From: an uncultured Lachnospiraceae bacterium
Lineage (GTDB): Bacteria; Bacillota; Clostridia; Lachnospirales; Lachnospiraceae
Reading direction: 5' to 3'
Length of the DNA stretch: 64,000 nt
Assembly (NCBI GenBank): GCA_910578645.1
Contig: CAJTQI010000001.1
Coordinates: 954,029 to 1,018,028 of the forward strand
The notes below the pieces were generated by a model, which was not told where the DNA came from, did not search any database, and saw nothing but the letters and a program-made list of their open reading frames with translations. The position numbers and the translations under genes were made by a program. Below, one piece after another: positions 19,051-28,044 of the stretch. Numbering within the stretch: the first letter of the stretch is position 1; the number at the start of each line of letters is the position of its first letter.

Positions 19051-19338
19051 CCGTTTATGGAGTTTGCCACAAATTTATGCAGAAATACTATAATCTCATA
19101 GACGGGCTTTGCTTGTTTTAATATAGCACGTGTGGTTTGAATGTTCAAGCTTGCGAACGGGAGTCTGTCAAAAGAACAACGCTATGTGGGAATGGAGGAA
19201 CTGTGACATTGCATATTCAATGGAAATAAGGTAAAATCTGATAGTGGTAATAGGTTAAAGAACGGCAGATTTATAACTTTCCATAATAACGGGCGTCGCA
19301 GGCAAGTTTGCGATATGCATGGGGCATATGAGGTGCAG
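19051..19338. other. Intergenic leader before first CotH-like gene
   Basis: No gene seen. It contains the promoter listed separately and a spacer that ends in the ribosome site of the CotH-like gene. Confidence 0.5.
19209..19237 (+). promoter_or_regulatory. Promoter of the first CotH-like gene
   Basis: TTGCAT (19209-19214), a 17-nt spacer and TAAAAT (19232-19237), about 100 nt upstream of the CotH-like start codon. Confidence 0.55.
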
Positions 19339-21417
19339 ATGGACAGAAACATAGTTGGAAGAATAAAAAACGTATGTATCATTGGGTTGTTTGTGGCTGT
19401 TATATTATACAGTGCATTGTATTGGGCCGGCTCTCCTAGAAAAGAAACGGTAAAAGAACAGGCGGCTATAGAGGGTGAGGCTGTGTATTCGGCGCAAAAG
19501 GAGCAGGAAGAAGCACACGACAATGTGGAGGAAATTGCGGCCTTGCCGGAGTATTTCTGTGATATTTATGCGTCTGTCAGGTCAGCGGAAGGCACACAGA
19601 ATATTAAACTGTATGTTCAGAATGATATCGGCTGCTTTTTCCTGCCTTCCTATGCACAGGCGGAAGAAACCGTATGGCAGTATGATGAAAGCAAATATAG
19701 AATCACTTATAACGGACAGACGGTAAGGAACGGAGAAAAACTTGTTTTACCAGAGCAGGATGAGGCTGTGCTTGTGGTTGGGCCGCGTGAGGGTGAGGAT
19801 GAGGAGGAATGCCGGGAGTACAGGCTTCGGGTGATGCGTTCTTCTCATCTTCCGGCAGTTTATATTCGTACCGACACCGGACAAATGCCTGCCGGAACTT
19901 GGAGCCGGGAAGAGGGGGAGCAACAGGGGCAGGTAATCGGAGAGGACGATTTGGAACTTCACGGAGGAAACCGTGGCGCGAAGGGTAATTTTCTGTGCAT
20001 CACAGAAACAGGCGTTGCGGATTCCGCAGGGTCAATTAACTGCATAGTGGACAGGGAATACGCGGGCTTCCAGTCTGTGAAGAAGAACTATGAGATGGAC
20101 TTTAGTGAAGCCCAGGACGTGCTTGGCCTGGGAAATGATACAAGATGGGTGCTCCAGGCGGATGCCTATGATATGAGCCGGCTGCGCAATAAGACAATCT
20201 ATGATATGGGGACAGATATGGGGTTGGCTTATGGAGTGCGCTCCTCCTATGCCGATATCTGGTTTAATGGGGAGTATGCAGGAAATTATCTGATTTGCAG
20301 ACAGGCCGGGGAAGGAAAGAAAGTCTGTCTGGAGAATGGCACGGAAGGTTATGGGCTTGGTGCGGCGGATGATATGACGGAAAAAGAGCAGGCTTACGTC
20401 TCTACAATATTAGAGAAGATAGAGCAGTGTGAGACACAGGAGGACTACGGACAGCTTTGCGAAGTGATGGATATGGATTCTTTTGTCTGCAAGTATGTTC
20501 TGTATGGACTATCCAATGAACCTGTGTTAAACAGAATAAATCTTTGTTATCTGGTGCCGGGTGGGACAGGAGGCAAGCTCTGTGCAGGTTTGGAACTGGA
20601 CTTTGACCGTTCCCTTGGCAATGCCCAGGAGGCGCATTATGAGCGGCTGACCTGTTTCATTCCCGGATTGGGTGAGAAACTGTTTGCATGTGAATATTTC
20701 AGGCAGGATGTGAAAGAACTGTTTAGCGGGCAGTATGCCCCGGTGATAGAGCGGTATATCCAGGAACAAATCGGGAACATGTCCGAACAGATTCGCGCGT
20801 CTGTGCTTATGGATGACGTGCGTTGGGGATTGCCGGAGAACAACAATTACGCTACATTTAACCAAGGATATGGGAACTTTGGGGATGCTGCCAGGTATAC
20901 GGCATATTACCTGAATGCCCGCTATGAATTGATGCAGGCGTATTTGAATGAGCCGGAAGGATGGCACCAGGTTGAGTATGTGGACAGCGCTTCCGGGGAA
21001 GGTTATGACAGCAGAAGATACCTGACGGCCACCGGTGAGAAGGTTCCCGATGAAGTGACAGATTATTTGCAGGAGATGTACGGATGCAGTGAGTGGAGAT
21101 ATGAGGATGGCAGAGGCTGTGAGACAGGGCGCCCGGTCTACCAGGATTTGAGGATAATATCTTTTGTGGAAGAGAATGCGAAACAGGATGTGTCCGGGGA
21201 TGGGGCGCATGAGCAAGGGACAGAAGACGCGCAGACACAGGGAACGGGCAGCACAGGGTATAGCAAGCGTTTTGTGATTTTGTGTATGCTGTTTGCGGCA
21301 GGTTGCGCGGGAGTAGGCGGCAGCGTGTTCACAGGAGTGGTGATGTGGTTGCTCTTTAGGAGGAAAAATATTGAAAAGTCAACGGTTTCTTTATCAACTG
21401 GCAAATTCGGTGATTAG
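19339..21417 (+). CDS. Divergent CotH-like membrane protein
   Basis: About 692 aa with an N-terminal anchor helix (CIIGLFVAVILYSALYWAG), a beta-rich domain shared with two other CotH proteins here (YCDIYASVR-like region to LPSYAQAEE), a CotH-like kinase region, and a C-terminal membrane helix near 670-690 followed by a short tail. Recognisable CotH pieces are RWVLQADAYDMSRLRNK, ADIWFNGEYAGNYLICR and LELDFDRSLGN. The canonical RGRGN-type phosphate-binding loop is not recognisable (LHGGNRGAKG in its place), so activity is uncertain. CotH proteins phosphorylate secreted or coat proteins. I start at 19339 (GAGGTG upstream); an ATG at 19315 lacks a ribosome site. It overlaps the next gene by 47 nt. 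Confidence 0.7.
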   Translation: MDRNIVGRIKNVCIIGLFVAVILYSALYWAGSPRKETVKEQAAIEGEAVYSAQKEQEEAHDNVEEIAALPEYFCDIYASVRSAEGTQNIKLYVQNDIGCFFLPSYAQAEETVWQYDESKYRITYNGQTVRNGEKLVLPEQDEAVLVVGPREGEDEEECREYRLRVMRSSHLPAVYIRTDTGQMPAGTWSREEGEQQGQVIGEDDLELHGGNRGAKGNFLCITETGVADSAGSINCIVDREYAGFQSVKKNYEMDFSEAQDVLGLGNDTRWVLQADAYDMSRLRNKTIYDMGTDMGLAYGVRSSYADIWFNGEYAGNYLICRQAGEGKKVCLENGTEGYGLGAADDMTEKEQAYVSTILEKIEQCETQEDYGQLCEVMDMDSFVCKYVLYGLSNEPVLNRINLCYLVPGGTGGKLCAGLELDFDRSLGNAQEAHYERLTCFIPGLGEKLFACEYFRQDVKELFSGQYAPVIERYIQEQIGNMSEQIRASVLMDDVRWGLPENNNYATFNQGYGNFGDAARYTAYYLNARYELMQAYLNEPEGWHQVEYVDSASGEGYDSRRYLTATGEKVPDEVTDYLQEMYGCSEWRYEDGRGCETGRPVYQDLRIISFVEENAKQDVSGDGAHEQGTEDAQTQGTGSTGYSKRFVILCMLFAAGCAGVGGSVFTGVVMWLLFRRKNIEKSTVSLSTGKFGD

Positions 21418-23140
21418 AATTTTTGCGGCATCGGTGGTTTTTGTGTTGTTTCTGCACAGCATTTACAGCACCAGTTTTGTCGGGAGAGCCATGCGGGAGG
21501 ACGGCAGCACACATAGCAGGACATTGAACATTCAGGACAATCCCTGGATGCACTTGGCAGTATTTGTGTTGGTCAGCGTACTTTGTGTCGTCGCCGGTAA
21601 GATATATCGTCGCAGGCAAAAAGGGCATAACGGTGTAGGGGGAGACGTTGGGCAGGCGGACAGGAATATTTTATTCTGGCTTAGCGTTGTATTTTTTGGA
21701 GTAGGCGTATTGTGGATTATGCTTACACAGATGAAGCCGGGTTCCGACCCTGCCAAAGTGTATGCCATTGCGTTAGAGTGGCGTGGAGGGGATTTTTCAG
21801 CTTTTGAGGAGGGAAACTATCTTTTCTGTTATCCCTTCCAGGCAGGCATTGTTCTCTTTTACTACCTGCTTACTTTTCTCTACGGGACAGAAAGTTATAT
21901 AGGACCACAGGTTGTGAATGCAGTGGCGTTGGCGGTTATCTATCTGTTGCTTTCCCTTATGGTGCGCTCCTTCTGGAAAAAGGAGCGAGGACTTTCCGTA
22001 TTGGCTTATGTGGCGTTAATGTGTTGGACGCCGTTGTTTTTCTTCGTCACATATATCTATGGAATCTTGCCGGGGATGGCGTGTTCTCTGGGGATGATGT
22101 ACCTGGCGCTGCGGTATGTGGAGACGAGGAAATGGCGTTACATTGCGCCTGCTGCGCTCTGCATCGGGATGGCCACGGTATTAAAAATGAACTGTCTCAT
22201 TTATCTGGTAGCGGTGGTGTGCTTTCTGGTATATGACATTGTGGATACTTTGTGCGGATGTGGAGAACGACGGGATAAATGGAAGAAATGTGCCGCATCG
22301 GCAGTTTTTTTGTTGCTGATGTGTACCAGTGTATGGGGGTGCGGCAAGATTACGGAGAAATGGGTGGAACACTTGTCGGGATATGACATGCCAGAGGGCG
22401 AGGTCATGGTATCCTGGGTGGTTATGGGATTACAGGAAGCGCCTAAGGGACCGGGAGACTACAATGGTTATAACGGTGATGTCTTTGCACGGAACAACTA
22501 CGATACGCAGTTGGCGACGGAGCAGTCGCTTGCTGACTTGCGCAAAATAATAAAGAGAATGTGGGAGAATCCATTGGATGAGGGTGTTACTTTTTTTGCC
22601 AGAAAAACGGCGTATCAATGGAATGACCCTACTTTTATCAGCATGGAAAGAATGCGTGGGCGTAAGTCTGCAATTGAAATGGCGCCGCCCATAAGAAGCC
22701 TGATTGAGGGTAAGGGCAGCGTGGCGCTCAGTGTATGGTTAAACTATATCCAGACGTTGGTTTTTACAGGCGTTTTGCTCTACTTGTTCTTAAACTGGAA
22801 AAGTAAGAACCTGTATGAGCTGATGGGACTGGTTGTTTTCCTGGGTGGGTATCTGTTCCATATGGTGTGGGAGGCCAGCGCCTCCTATACGATTCCGTAT
22901 TTTACGGTTATGATTCCCTATGCAGCGAAGGGATTTTACGATTGGGCAAAGGTGATTGTGGACTTAGGCGAAAGGCCCAGGGAAGGGATTAGGATGAACA
23001 GAAAGGAGGCTGTTTGCGCTATGGGTGTAGCTGCGCTTCTGGTTCTGGTATTTTGCTTTACCAGAACCAATCTTTTTCACCGTACAATCGCGCTGGATGA
23101 CGGGGCGGAAGCGATAACGCAGTATTACCACAGAGGCTGA
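21371..23140 (+). CDS. GT-C fold membrane glycosyltransferase (GT39-like)
   Basis: 589 aa with about eleven hydrophobic segments. A conserved acidic residue follows an early helix in KPGSDPAKVYAIALEW, the position of the catalytic Asp in the first external loop of ArnT/PMT-type (GT39) enzymes; GNYLFCYPFQAGIVLFYYLL matches the same family. Such enzymes transfer a sugar from a polyprenyl-phosphate donor on the outer face of the membrane. Translation starts at TTG, 8 nt after AGGAGG, within the end of the CotH-like gene, so both are made together. That pairing suggests protein glycosylation or glycan extension coupled to the CotH-like protein; the acceptor is not known. Confidence 0.75.
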   Translation: MKSQRFLYQLANSVIRIFAASVVFVLFLHSIYSTSFVGRAMREDGSTHSRTLNIQDNPWMHLAVFVLVSVLCVVAGKIYRRRQKGHNGVGGDVGQADRNILFWLSVVFFGVGVLWIMLTQMKPGSDPAKVYAIALEWRGGDFSAFEEGNYLFCYPFQAGIVLFYYLLTFLYGTESYIGPQVVNAVALAVIYLLLSLMVRSFWKKERGLSVLAYVALMCWTPLFFFVTYIYGILPGMACSLGMMYLALRYVETRKWRYIAPAALCIGMATVLKMNCLIYLVAVVCFLVYDIVDTLCGCGERRDKWKKCAASAVFLLLMCTSVWGCGKITEKWVEHLSGYDMPEGEVMVSWVVMGLQEAPKGPGDYNGYNGDVFARNNYDTQLATEQSLADLRKIIKRMWENPLDEGVTFFARKTAYQWNDPTFISMERMRGRKSAIEMAPPIRSLIEGKGSVALSVWLNYIQTLVFTGVLLYLFLNWKSKNLYELMGLVVFLGGYLFHMVWEASASYTIPYFTVMIPYAAKGFYDWAKVIVDLGERPREGIRMNRKEAVCAMGVAALLVLVFCFTRTNLFHRTIALDDGAEAITQYYHRG

Positions 23141-23149
23141 TACCGCAAC

Positions 23150-24166
23150 TTAATGCGCCAACAAAAACCTGAATAACCGCCAGAGTCTGTGACGGACACA
23201 GAAAGCGTAGAGTTTATTGTGTATACCGGTTATATCCTTGACTGGGACGGCGGCAAATGCTTCTTGAATGTCCTTGTTGTCACATTCCTCCAGGAAAAGC
23301 CGTTTAAATTGCAAAGAATCCGTGCGCATGGCCCGGAAGACGGGTACGAAGGTTAAAAGGCTTTGGTATACATAGAAATACTGTAACTGCCTGAGAATAC
23401 CGGGGTTGGCGGCAAGGTCGATGGCCTGGCGGTAAGTCTCAAACATTGTATGGTTTTCCCCGATGCGTCCGGCATCCATATGGTGACAGAGGGAGGTTGG
23501 GTTGCTGCGGTAGTAATAGTATGATTCTTCACAGAAATAGACGGAGGAAGCCGCCAGCATGGCACCGTAAGTGACGGGGCCGTCTTCCCCCACAACAATG
23601 CCGTGGGGAACCAGAAACAAATATTTCTCAATAAGGCTGCGGACAAATAATTTATTGGTGAGCCTGGGCGCGACGCCGAATTTGAAGTAAACGCCGGAGT
23701 AGACCATGGAAGGATAGACGCTTTGTGTCAAGTCGTTCTTATCGTAGAAGCCCGGCGGGAAAGGAACACCGCACAATTCCTGCTTATGTGGCATCGCTGC
23801 GGTGAAATTGCAGTGGACGATATCGGCGTGGGTTTCTCTTGCGATACGGCACATATGGCTGTACATACCGGAGGCAAGCCAGTCATCGCTGTCCACAAAA
23901 GTGATATAGTCCCCGCGACTTGCCAGAAATCCGTTTTGCCTGGCGCATGTGTGCCCGCCGTTGGGCTGATGGATATAGTGTATTTGAGAATGCTCCTCGG
24001 CGTAGCGTTTGCAGATTGTGCCGGAGCCGTCCGTGGAACCGTCGTCCACCAGGATTAATTCATAGTCCGTGTAGTCCTGGGCGAGAATACTGTCTAGACA
24101 GCATTCTAGGTATTCTTCGGTGTTGTATACAGGTACGATGATACTGACAAAAGGTTGATTGGACAT
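23150..24166 (-). CDS. Glycosyltransferase family 2
   Basis: 338 aa. The GT-A domain occupies the first ~220 residues: VSIIVPVYNTEEYLECCLDS, ELILVDDGSTDGS, NGGHTCARQNG and the metal-binding ITFVDSDDWL (about residues 88-98). The C-terminal ~110 residues are helical, as in capsule and teichoic-acid side-chain glycosyltransferases. Cytoplasmic. Convergent with the GT-C gene at 21371, 9 nt apart, and followed upstream by repeat copy C. It should add a hexose or derivative to a cell-surface glycan; donor unknown. Confidence 0.9.
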   Translation of the reverse strand: MSNQPFVSIIVPVYNTEEYLECCLDSILAQDYTDYELILVDDGSTDGSGTICKRYAEEHSQIHYIHQPNGGHTCARQNGFLASRGDYITFVDSDDWLASGMYSHMCRIARETHADIVHCNFTAAMPHKQELCGVPFPPGFYDKNDLTQSVYPSMVYSGVYFKFGVAPRLTNKLFVRSLIEKYLFLVPHGIVVGEDGPVTYGAMLAASSVYFCEESYYYYRSNPTSLCHHMDAGRIGENHTMFETYRQAIDLAANPGILRQLQYFYVYQSLLTFVPVFRAMRTDSLQFKRLFLEECDNKDIQEAFAAVPVKDITGIHNKLYAFCVRHRLWRLFRFLLAH

Positions 24167-24239
24167 GGAGTGTTTTCCTTTCCTGGTTGTTTATATGACT
24201 TAAGACTGTAGGGGCATATAGGGCATAGCAAAATCCCTC

Positions 24240-24343
24240 TGGCAGATTACACAAAATATTCTGGAAGTCGTCTTGCGCAGGAATATTTTAGAAAATCCAT
24301 ATGACGGAGCCTGACACAAGAGAATATTTTGTGTAATCTGCCG
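24240..24343 (-). repeat. Dispersed hairpin repeat, copy C (short form)
   Basis: Perfect 22-bp arms at 24241-24262 and 24321-24342 (GGCAGATTACACAAAATAT... and complement) enclose the family core AGGAATATTTTAGAAAATCC and TATGACGGAG. The arms differ from copy A at several positions yet remain perfectly complementary. The outer ends GGGTGTCAAAAG of copies A, B and D are not recognisable here. The rest of the gap between the flanking genes holds nothing else I can identify. Confidence 0.85.
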
Positions 24344-24395
24344 TCACAGTTTTATACTCCCTATGCTATTCAAATCTTGGCAGCGGAGCAAAAAC

Positions 24396-26306
24396 CTAGC
24401 GGGTGCTATAAAGCGTTATGTCGCTGTAGACGGGATAGTTGTTGGTATAAGTCAGCCCGTTTTCAAATTGGAGTCCGACGCAGTCGAAGCGGTCATACAA
24501 TTCTTCTATCACCTCATCCGATATCAGCTCTTTGTCCCTAACCCATAATTCAGAATCCCGGTAATCGGCCCCGGAGGATGTGTTGATAAACCGGACATGA
24601 TGGTATTGTTCCGGATGATTGATGTATCCGGATACATAGTCCAGGCGTTTGCGGATGTAATCGTATAAATATTGTATGGAGTCATCCCGCCCTGCGTTGG
24701 TAACAGGAAGATATCCTTTGGCCCGCCAGCGGCATAAGTCCATGCATACGGAAGGATTGATATGCGCCTGTAGCCATGGGATATATTCTGTAAGATATTG
24801 TTCCATCAAAGGCTGATATGTTGAGTTAAGCTTTTCCTTTACCGTGTCATGGAAGTAGGGGACGGCATATAATTCTTCGCACAATCCGGAAGGGTACGCG
24901 CTCAGCTCGATGTCATATCCGCGTCCGTTGCGCCCGAAAGAATTGTCATAATCCCAGATAGGCCCTGCATATAGTTTTCTTTCGTTTCCGGTGCCGTTTA
25001 AATAGTAGAAGGTGGAAGCGATGTTGGCGTCGATATCGTTTGTGATGGCGTTGACCAGATACATGTCGGCGAAGGAAGCGATGTCGATTACTGCGTCCAG
25101 TTCTTCGTATTTTTCCTGGGAATCACAGTAGCTTATACGCTCCTTTATGTTGTTCATATATTCGGTGACTTCTGTAAGAGCCTCATCGCTTACAATGCCG
25201 GGGCTGCGGATAATGAACCAGTTCATTCCTGATACCTGAAAAGCCCGGTCGCCGGGTTTTATCCTGTCCGAAATCATTTTTTCAATGAGATACCCGGTTT
25301 CCTCAAGATTTACCCGGTCTTTTCCTATCTCAACTCTTTCACAGAGAAGATAATTGCCCGTGTATTCTCCGTTAAAATACAAATCCACATATTCCGTATC
25401 GACGGCATAGGGGACTGCGGCATCGCGGCAGTAGGCATATACGATACCGTTGCGCATCCGGGTTATGTCGAGGGCATTGGCCTGCAGGATATATCTGGAT
25501 GCATCACCCATGGAAAGGACGTTGGTGTCTTTGTCAAAATAGATTTGATAACTTTTTTTGTTCACTGCCAAATAACTGAAATTGCCGTGACATCTGGCGG
25601 TGAGGGCGCCGGAGCTGTCCCGGGTGCCGTCGGGAAGGACACAGATGAAATCACCAGGCTCCTGGTTATCTCTGGAAAGGTGCATATAGTCAAGGGAACC
25701 CGTTGCCGTGGAAATGAAGACGGCCGGAAGGTTTTGGGACTGCATAAAGGTAAGGGACATTGTATCTGACTGGGATGTTCCTTGTGTTATAATACGAAGG
25801 GAATATTCCCTGCCGGATTCATAGGAGGCAAGGGGAGCGGAAGGACGAACTAAAGAACCGTCTATTTCTATCTGATAGATAGTTTCGTCAAATTGAAATT
25901 GCAGACAGTCCATGGCTGCATGGGAAGGGAGGAAAAAGAAGGCGCTGCCCGACCCGTCAAGGTAAAGCTTTAAGTCTGCAGGTATATCCACAGAAGATGC
26001 GGCGTGAAGGGAAATAGGAAGGAAACCCTCGTAACCTTGTAAGCTAGGTGCAGGAGCGTCTTGCGCTTCCTGGAATGTGTCAGCACAGGGGGAGTTTTCC
26101 ACTACATTAGAACTGTCTTGTGGGAGATTGTTTATATAAAAAAAGACAACGAACAAGAAGGCGGCTGTAAAAAGCACAACGACTGCGGAAACTGCACTTA
26201 TGTGGGACTTTATATCAACTTTTTTATTGTATAGGAAATTCCTCCGCTTATCCGAGTTTGCCTGAGGCAAATCTCGCAAACGAGCGAAGCTCGTTTTTTT
26301 ATGCAT
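24396..26306 (-). CDS. CotH-family kinase-like membrane protein
   Basis: 636 aa: a basic cytoplasmic N-terminus of ~33 residues, one membrane helix (VVLFTAAFLFVVFFYI), the shared beta-rich domain (GFLPISLHAAS to LPSHAAMD), then the CotH domain. Motifs include RCHGNFSYLAVNKKSYQIYF in place of the usual RGRGN loop, RYILQANALDITRMRN, VDLYFNGEYTGNYLLCERVE and the metal-binding IWDYDNSFGRNG. The late acidic motif is intact, the early loop is altered. The first ~28 codons are encoded by the 82-bp repeat at 26221-26302. No ATG, GTG or TTG with a good ribosome site exists downstream of that repeat before the membrane helix, so the ATG at 26306 is kept, with doubt. Confidence 0.75.
   Translation of the reverse strand: MHKKTSFARLRDLPQANSDKRRNFLYNKKVDIKSHISAVSAVVVLFTAAFLFVVFFYINNLPQDSSNVVENSPCADTFQEAQDAPAPSLQGYEGFLPISLHAASSVDIPADLKLYLDGSGSAFFFLPSHAAMDCLQFQFDETIYQIEIDGSLVRPSAPLASYESGREYSLRIITQGTSQSDTMSLTFMQSQNLPAVFISTATGSLDYMHLSRDNQEPGDFICVLPDGTRDSSGALTARCHGNFSYLAVNKKSYQIYFDKDTNVLSMGDASRYILQANALDITRMRNGIVYAYCRDAAVPYAVDTEYVDLYFNGEYTGNYLLCERVEIGKDRVNLEETGYLIEKMISDRIKPGDRAFQVSGMNWFIIRSPGIVSDEALTEVTEYMNNIKERISYCDSQEKYEELDAVIDIASFADMYLVNAITNDIDANIASTFYYLNGTGNERKLYAGPIWDYDNSFGRNGRGYDIELSAYPSGLCEELYAVPYFHDTVKEKLNSTYQPLMEQYLTEYIPWLQAHINPSVCMDLCRWRAKGYLPVTNAGRDDSIQYLYDYIRKRLDYVSGYINHPEQYHHVRFINTSSGADYRDSELWVRDKELISDEVIEELYDRFDCVGLQFENGLTYTNNYPVYSDITLYSTR
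26221..26302 (-). repeat. 82-bp dispersed repeat E, copy 1
   Basis: Nearly identical (about three differences over 82 nt) to 62045-62126 in opposite orientation. It holds two hairpins, AAACGAGC-TTC-GCTCGTTT and CGAG-A-TTTGCC/GGCAAACTCG, then an SD-like GGAGG. On the plus strand the first hairpin is followed by T7 and looks like a terminator. Here it forms codons 2-29 of the CotH gene. Confidence 0.85.
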
Positions 26307-26508
26307 ACATCTTTACCGCCTATATTCTGTGAGGCCGCCGCAAAATACGGTATATCTGCAATATATAGGATTAGCATTTGAAACGTCCGAACTATATATT
26401 GTTGGAAATTGCCGTTTTGCGACAGCTTTCGTTTAGATAACAAACAAAGCATTACTATATTAGCATAAGTGAATGTTTTTCACAAGGCAATCAGTTTGGG
26501 AATATATT

Positions 26509-26518
26509 TTGTGCACAA
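26509..26518. promoter_or_regulatory. Palindromic operator candidate, upstream copy
   Basis: Perfect palindrome TTGTGCACAA, repeated at 26598-26607. The two copies are 89 nt apart and bracket the promoter at 26560-26588, the arrangement of a paired repressor site. Confidence 0.5.
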
Positions 26519-26559
26519 TGTGTATAAACTTATGATTGTCTTAATATCCTGCACAGTAT

Positions 26560-26588
26560 TTGACTTTTGGAAAGTATCAGGGTAGAAT
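26560..26588 (+). promoter_or_regulatory. Strong promoter of the VTC-DUF4956-CotH operon
   Basis: TTGACT (26560-26565), a 17-nt spacer and TAGAAT (26583-26588). The predicted transcription start falls about at the edge of the downstream palindrome. Confidence 0.7.
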
Positions 26589-26595
26589 AAAGAAG

Positions 26596-26609
26596 CATTG
26601 TGCACAATG
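26596..26609. promoter_or_regulatory. Palindromic operator candidate, downstream copy
   Basis: CATTGTGCACAATG is a perfect 14-bp palindrome just downstream of the -10 element, containing the same TTGTGCACAA core as 26509-26518. A bound regulator here would block initiation. The cognate regulator is unknown. Confidence 0.5.
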
Positions 26610-26654
26610 GAAATTTTATCGCTGAATGGTATTTTATGGCGGAGAAGAGGGGCT

Positions 26655-27347
26655 ATGCTTTCTGTATTAAGAAGTGAATTAAAGTACTGGATTAGTTATC
26701 AGGACAGTCTGATTCTCCAGGCGGAATTGAATGAACTCCTGATGCCGGACAGTTATTCCGAGGATGGATTTTACCGGGTTAAGAGCTTATATTTTGATTC
26801 CCTTAACCAGAAAGACTATGTGCAGAAACTAGACGGTGTAGAAAACCGCAAGAAAATACGGATGCGCATTTATGACGAAGATACCGATACGGTCAAGTTA
26901 GAGTGCAAACACAAGAGCGGGGCATTGCAGCACAAGGAAAGCCTGCTAATAAGCAGGGAGGACGCCGCCCGCTATATGGAAGGCGATTACGGCACGCTGC
27001 TTGACTATGAGGAAGAACTGGCATGGCGGCTGTACAGTGATATGACGCTCGGATGTTACCGTCCTGTAGTGGTAATCGAGTATGAACGTTTCGCTTATAT
27101 GTATGGGGAGTATAATACTCGGATTACCATTGACCGTCATGTGAGAAGTTCTGAACTGTCCCTGGATTTATTTGACAAAGACCTGCCATGGATACATACC
27201 GTGGAAGATGCGGTGATTTTGGAAGTGAAATTTGATGGGAAGCTGATAGAACCGATTAAACGGATACTGGCAAAATACCATCTGACGAATGTATCCGTAA
27301 GCAAGTACGGAAGTGGACGGCCGGTTTTGGAGAGATACTTAACATAA
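26655..27347 (+). CDS. VTC-domain protein (polyphosphate polymerase-like)
   Basis: About 230 aa covering a single VTC domain, the tunnel-shaped fold of yeast polyphosphate polymerase Vtc4 and the triphosphate tunnel enzymes. Basic and acidic tunnel residues are visible: RSELKYWIS at the start, YFDSLNQKDY, GVENRKKIRMRIYD, VKLECKHKSGALQHKE, PVVVIEYERFAY, TRITIDRHVRSS and the C-terminal ILEVKFDGKLIEPIK. Cytoplasmic, no membrane segment. The start at 26655 gives the usual N-terminus of the family and is preceded by GAGGGG; upstream in-frame starts at 26598 and 26607 would lie in the operator. It heads an operon with DUF4956 and CotH genes. Polyphosphate synthesis is inferred from the fold. Confidence 0.8.
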   Translation: MLSVLRSELKYWISYQDSLILQAELNELLMPDSYSEDGFYRVKSLYFDSLNQKDYVQKLDGVENRKKIRMRIYDEDTDTVKLECKHKSGALQHKESLLISREDAARYMEGDYGTLLDYEEELAWRLYSDMTLGCYRPVVVIEYERFAYMYGEYNTRITIDRHVRSSELSLDLFDKDLPWIHTVEDAVILEVKFDGKLIEPIKRILAKYHLTNVSVSKYGSGRPVLERYLT

Positions 27348-27372
27348 TTTTACACACGGAATGGAGAACGAG

Positions 27373-28044
27373 ATGTCAAAGGCAAAGATTTTGGATTGGT
27401 TTACAGTGAATAGTGAGGCGCTTAGCGTGGACAAGATTCTGTTCGTGCTGTGTGTTTCCCTGCTGCTTGGTGCAGTAATCTTTATCACGTACAGATTGGC
27501 TTACACCGGCGTTAACTATAACAGTCGGTTTAATGCGGGCAATGTGGTGATTGTGTTAATTACTTCGGTTATTATGTTGATGATAAGCAGTAATATGGCG
27601 ATTTCTCTCGGTATGGTAGGCGCCTTGTCTATCGTCAGGTTCCGGACCGCGATTAAAGACCCTTCTGATACCATCTATATTTTTTGGGCGATTGTAGAGG
27701 GGTTGTGCGTCGGGGCGGAAATATACAAACTGGCGATTATATCCACGGTATTTATTGCAATCGTACTGCTCGCGCTGAGTTATTATGCAAGCGTGCAGAA
27801 GAAGTATCTGGTCATTATAAGAGGCACGAAGGAGCTTAACCTTGAGCAGGTGAGGTCCGTTATGGAACCGTATTATCCTAAAATGGGAGTGCGTGCGACA
27901 AACTATATCGGTGAACGCTGCGAGATAATATGCGAAGTGTCCGCGCATCAGGAAATCAAGGAGGAGGCGGTAGCGGCTCTTCGGGATTGTGCGCATGTAA
28001 AGGGCGTTAACTGGCTGTTGGAAATGGGAGAGCGCATCGGATAA
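27373..28044 (+). CDS. DUF4956 membrane protein
   Basis: About 223 aa with three to four hydrophobic helices in the first half (LFVLCVSLLLGAVIFITYRL, VVIVLITSVIMLMISS, LAIISTVFIAIVLLALSYY) and a ferredoxin-like cytoplasmic C-terminal domain. The family signature GMVGALSIVRFRTAIKDPSD is present at about residues 80-100. DUF4956 proteins accompany VTC-domain and CotH genes in many bacteria; their job is unproven, possibly coupling polyphosphate or phosphate metabolism to the membrane. The start at 27373 has GGAG 6 nt upstream; an ATG at 27361 lacks one. Its TAA overlaps the next ATG (TAATG). Confidence 0.85.
   Translation: MSKAKILDWFTVNSEALSVDKILFVLCVSLLLGAVIFITYRLAYTGVNYNSRFNAGNVVIVLITSVIMLMISSNMAISLGMVGALSIVRFRTAIKDPSDTIYIFWAIVEGLCVGAEIYKLAIISTVFIAIVLLALSYYASVQKKYLVIIRGTKELNLEQVRSVMEPYYPKMGVRATNYIGERCEIICEVSAHQEIKEEAVAALRDCAHVKGVNWLLEMGERIG

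Larger units (their letters stand above)
26307..26654. other. Regulatory gap before the VTC-DUF4956-CotH operon
   Basis: No gene seen. The region carries a promoter and a pair of palindromes listed separately, plus upstream A/T-rich sequence between the divergent CotH gene and the VTC operon. Confidence 0.6.

Noticed and set aside
26278..26300. Functional plus-strand terminator in repeat E copy 1
   Set aside because: The hairpin plus T7 is convincing in form, but no plus-strand gene lies upstream to be terminated; it is reported as part of the repeat instead.
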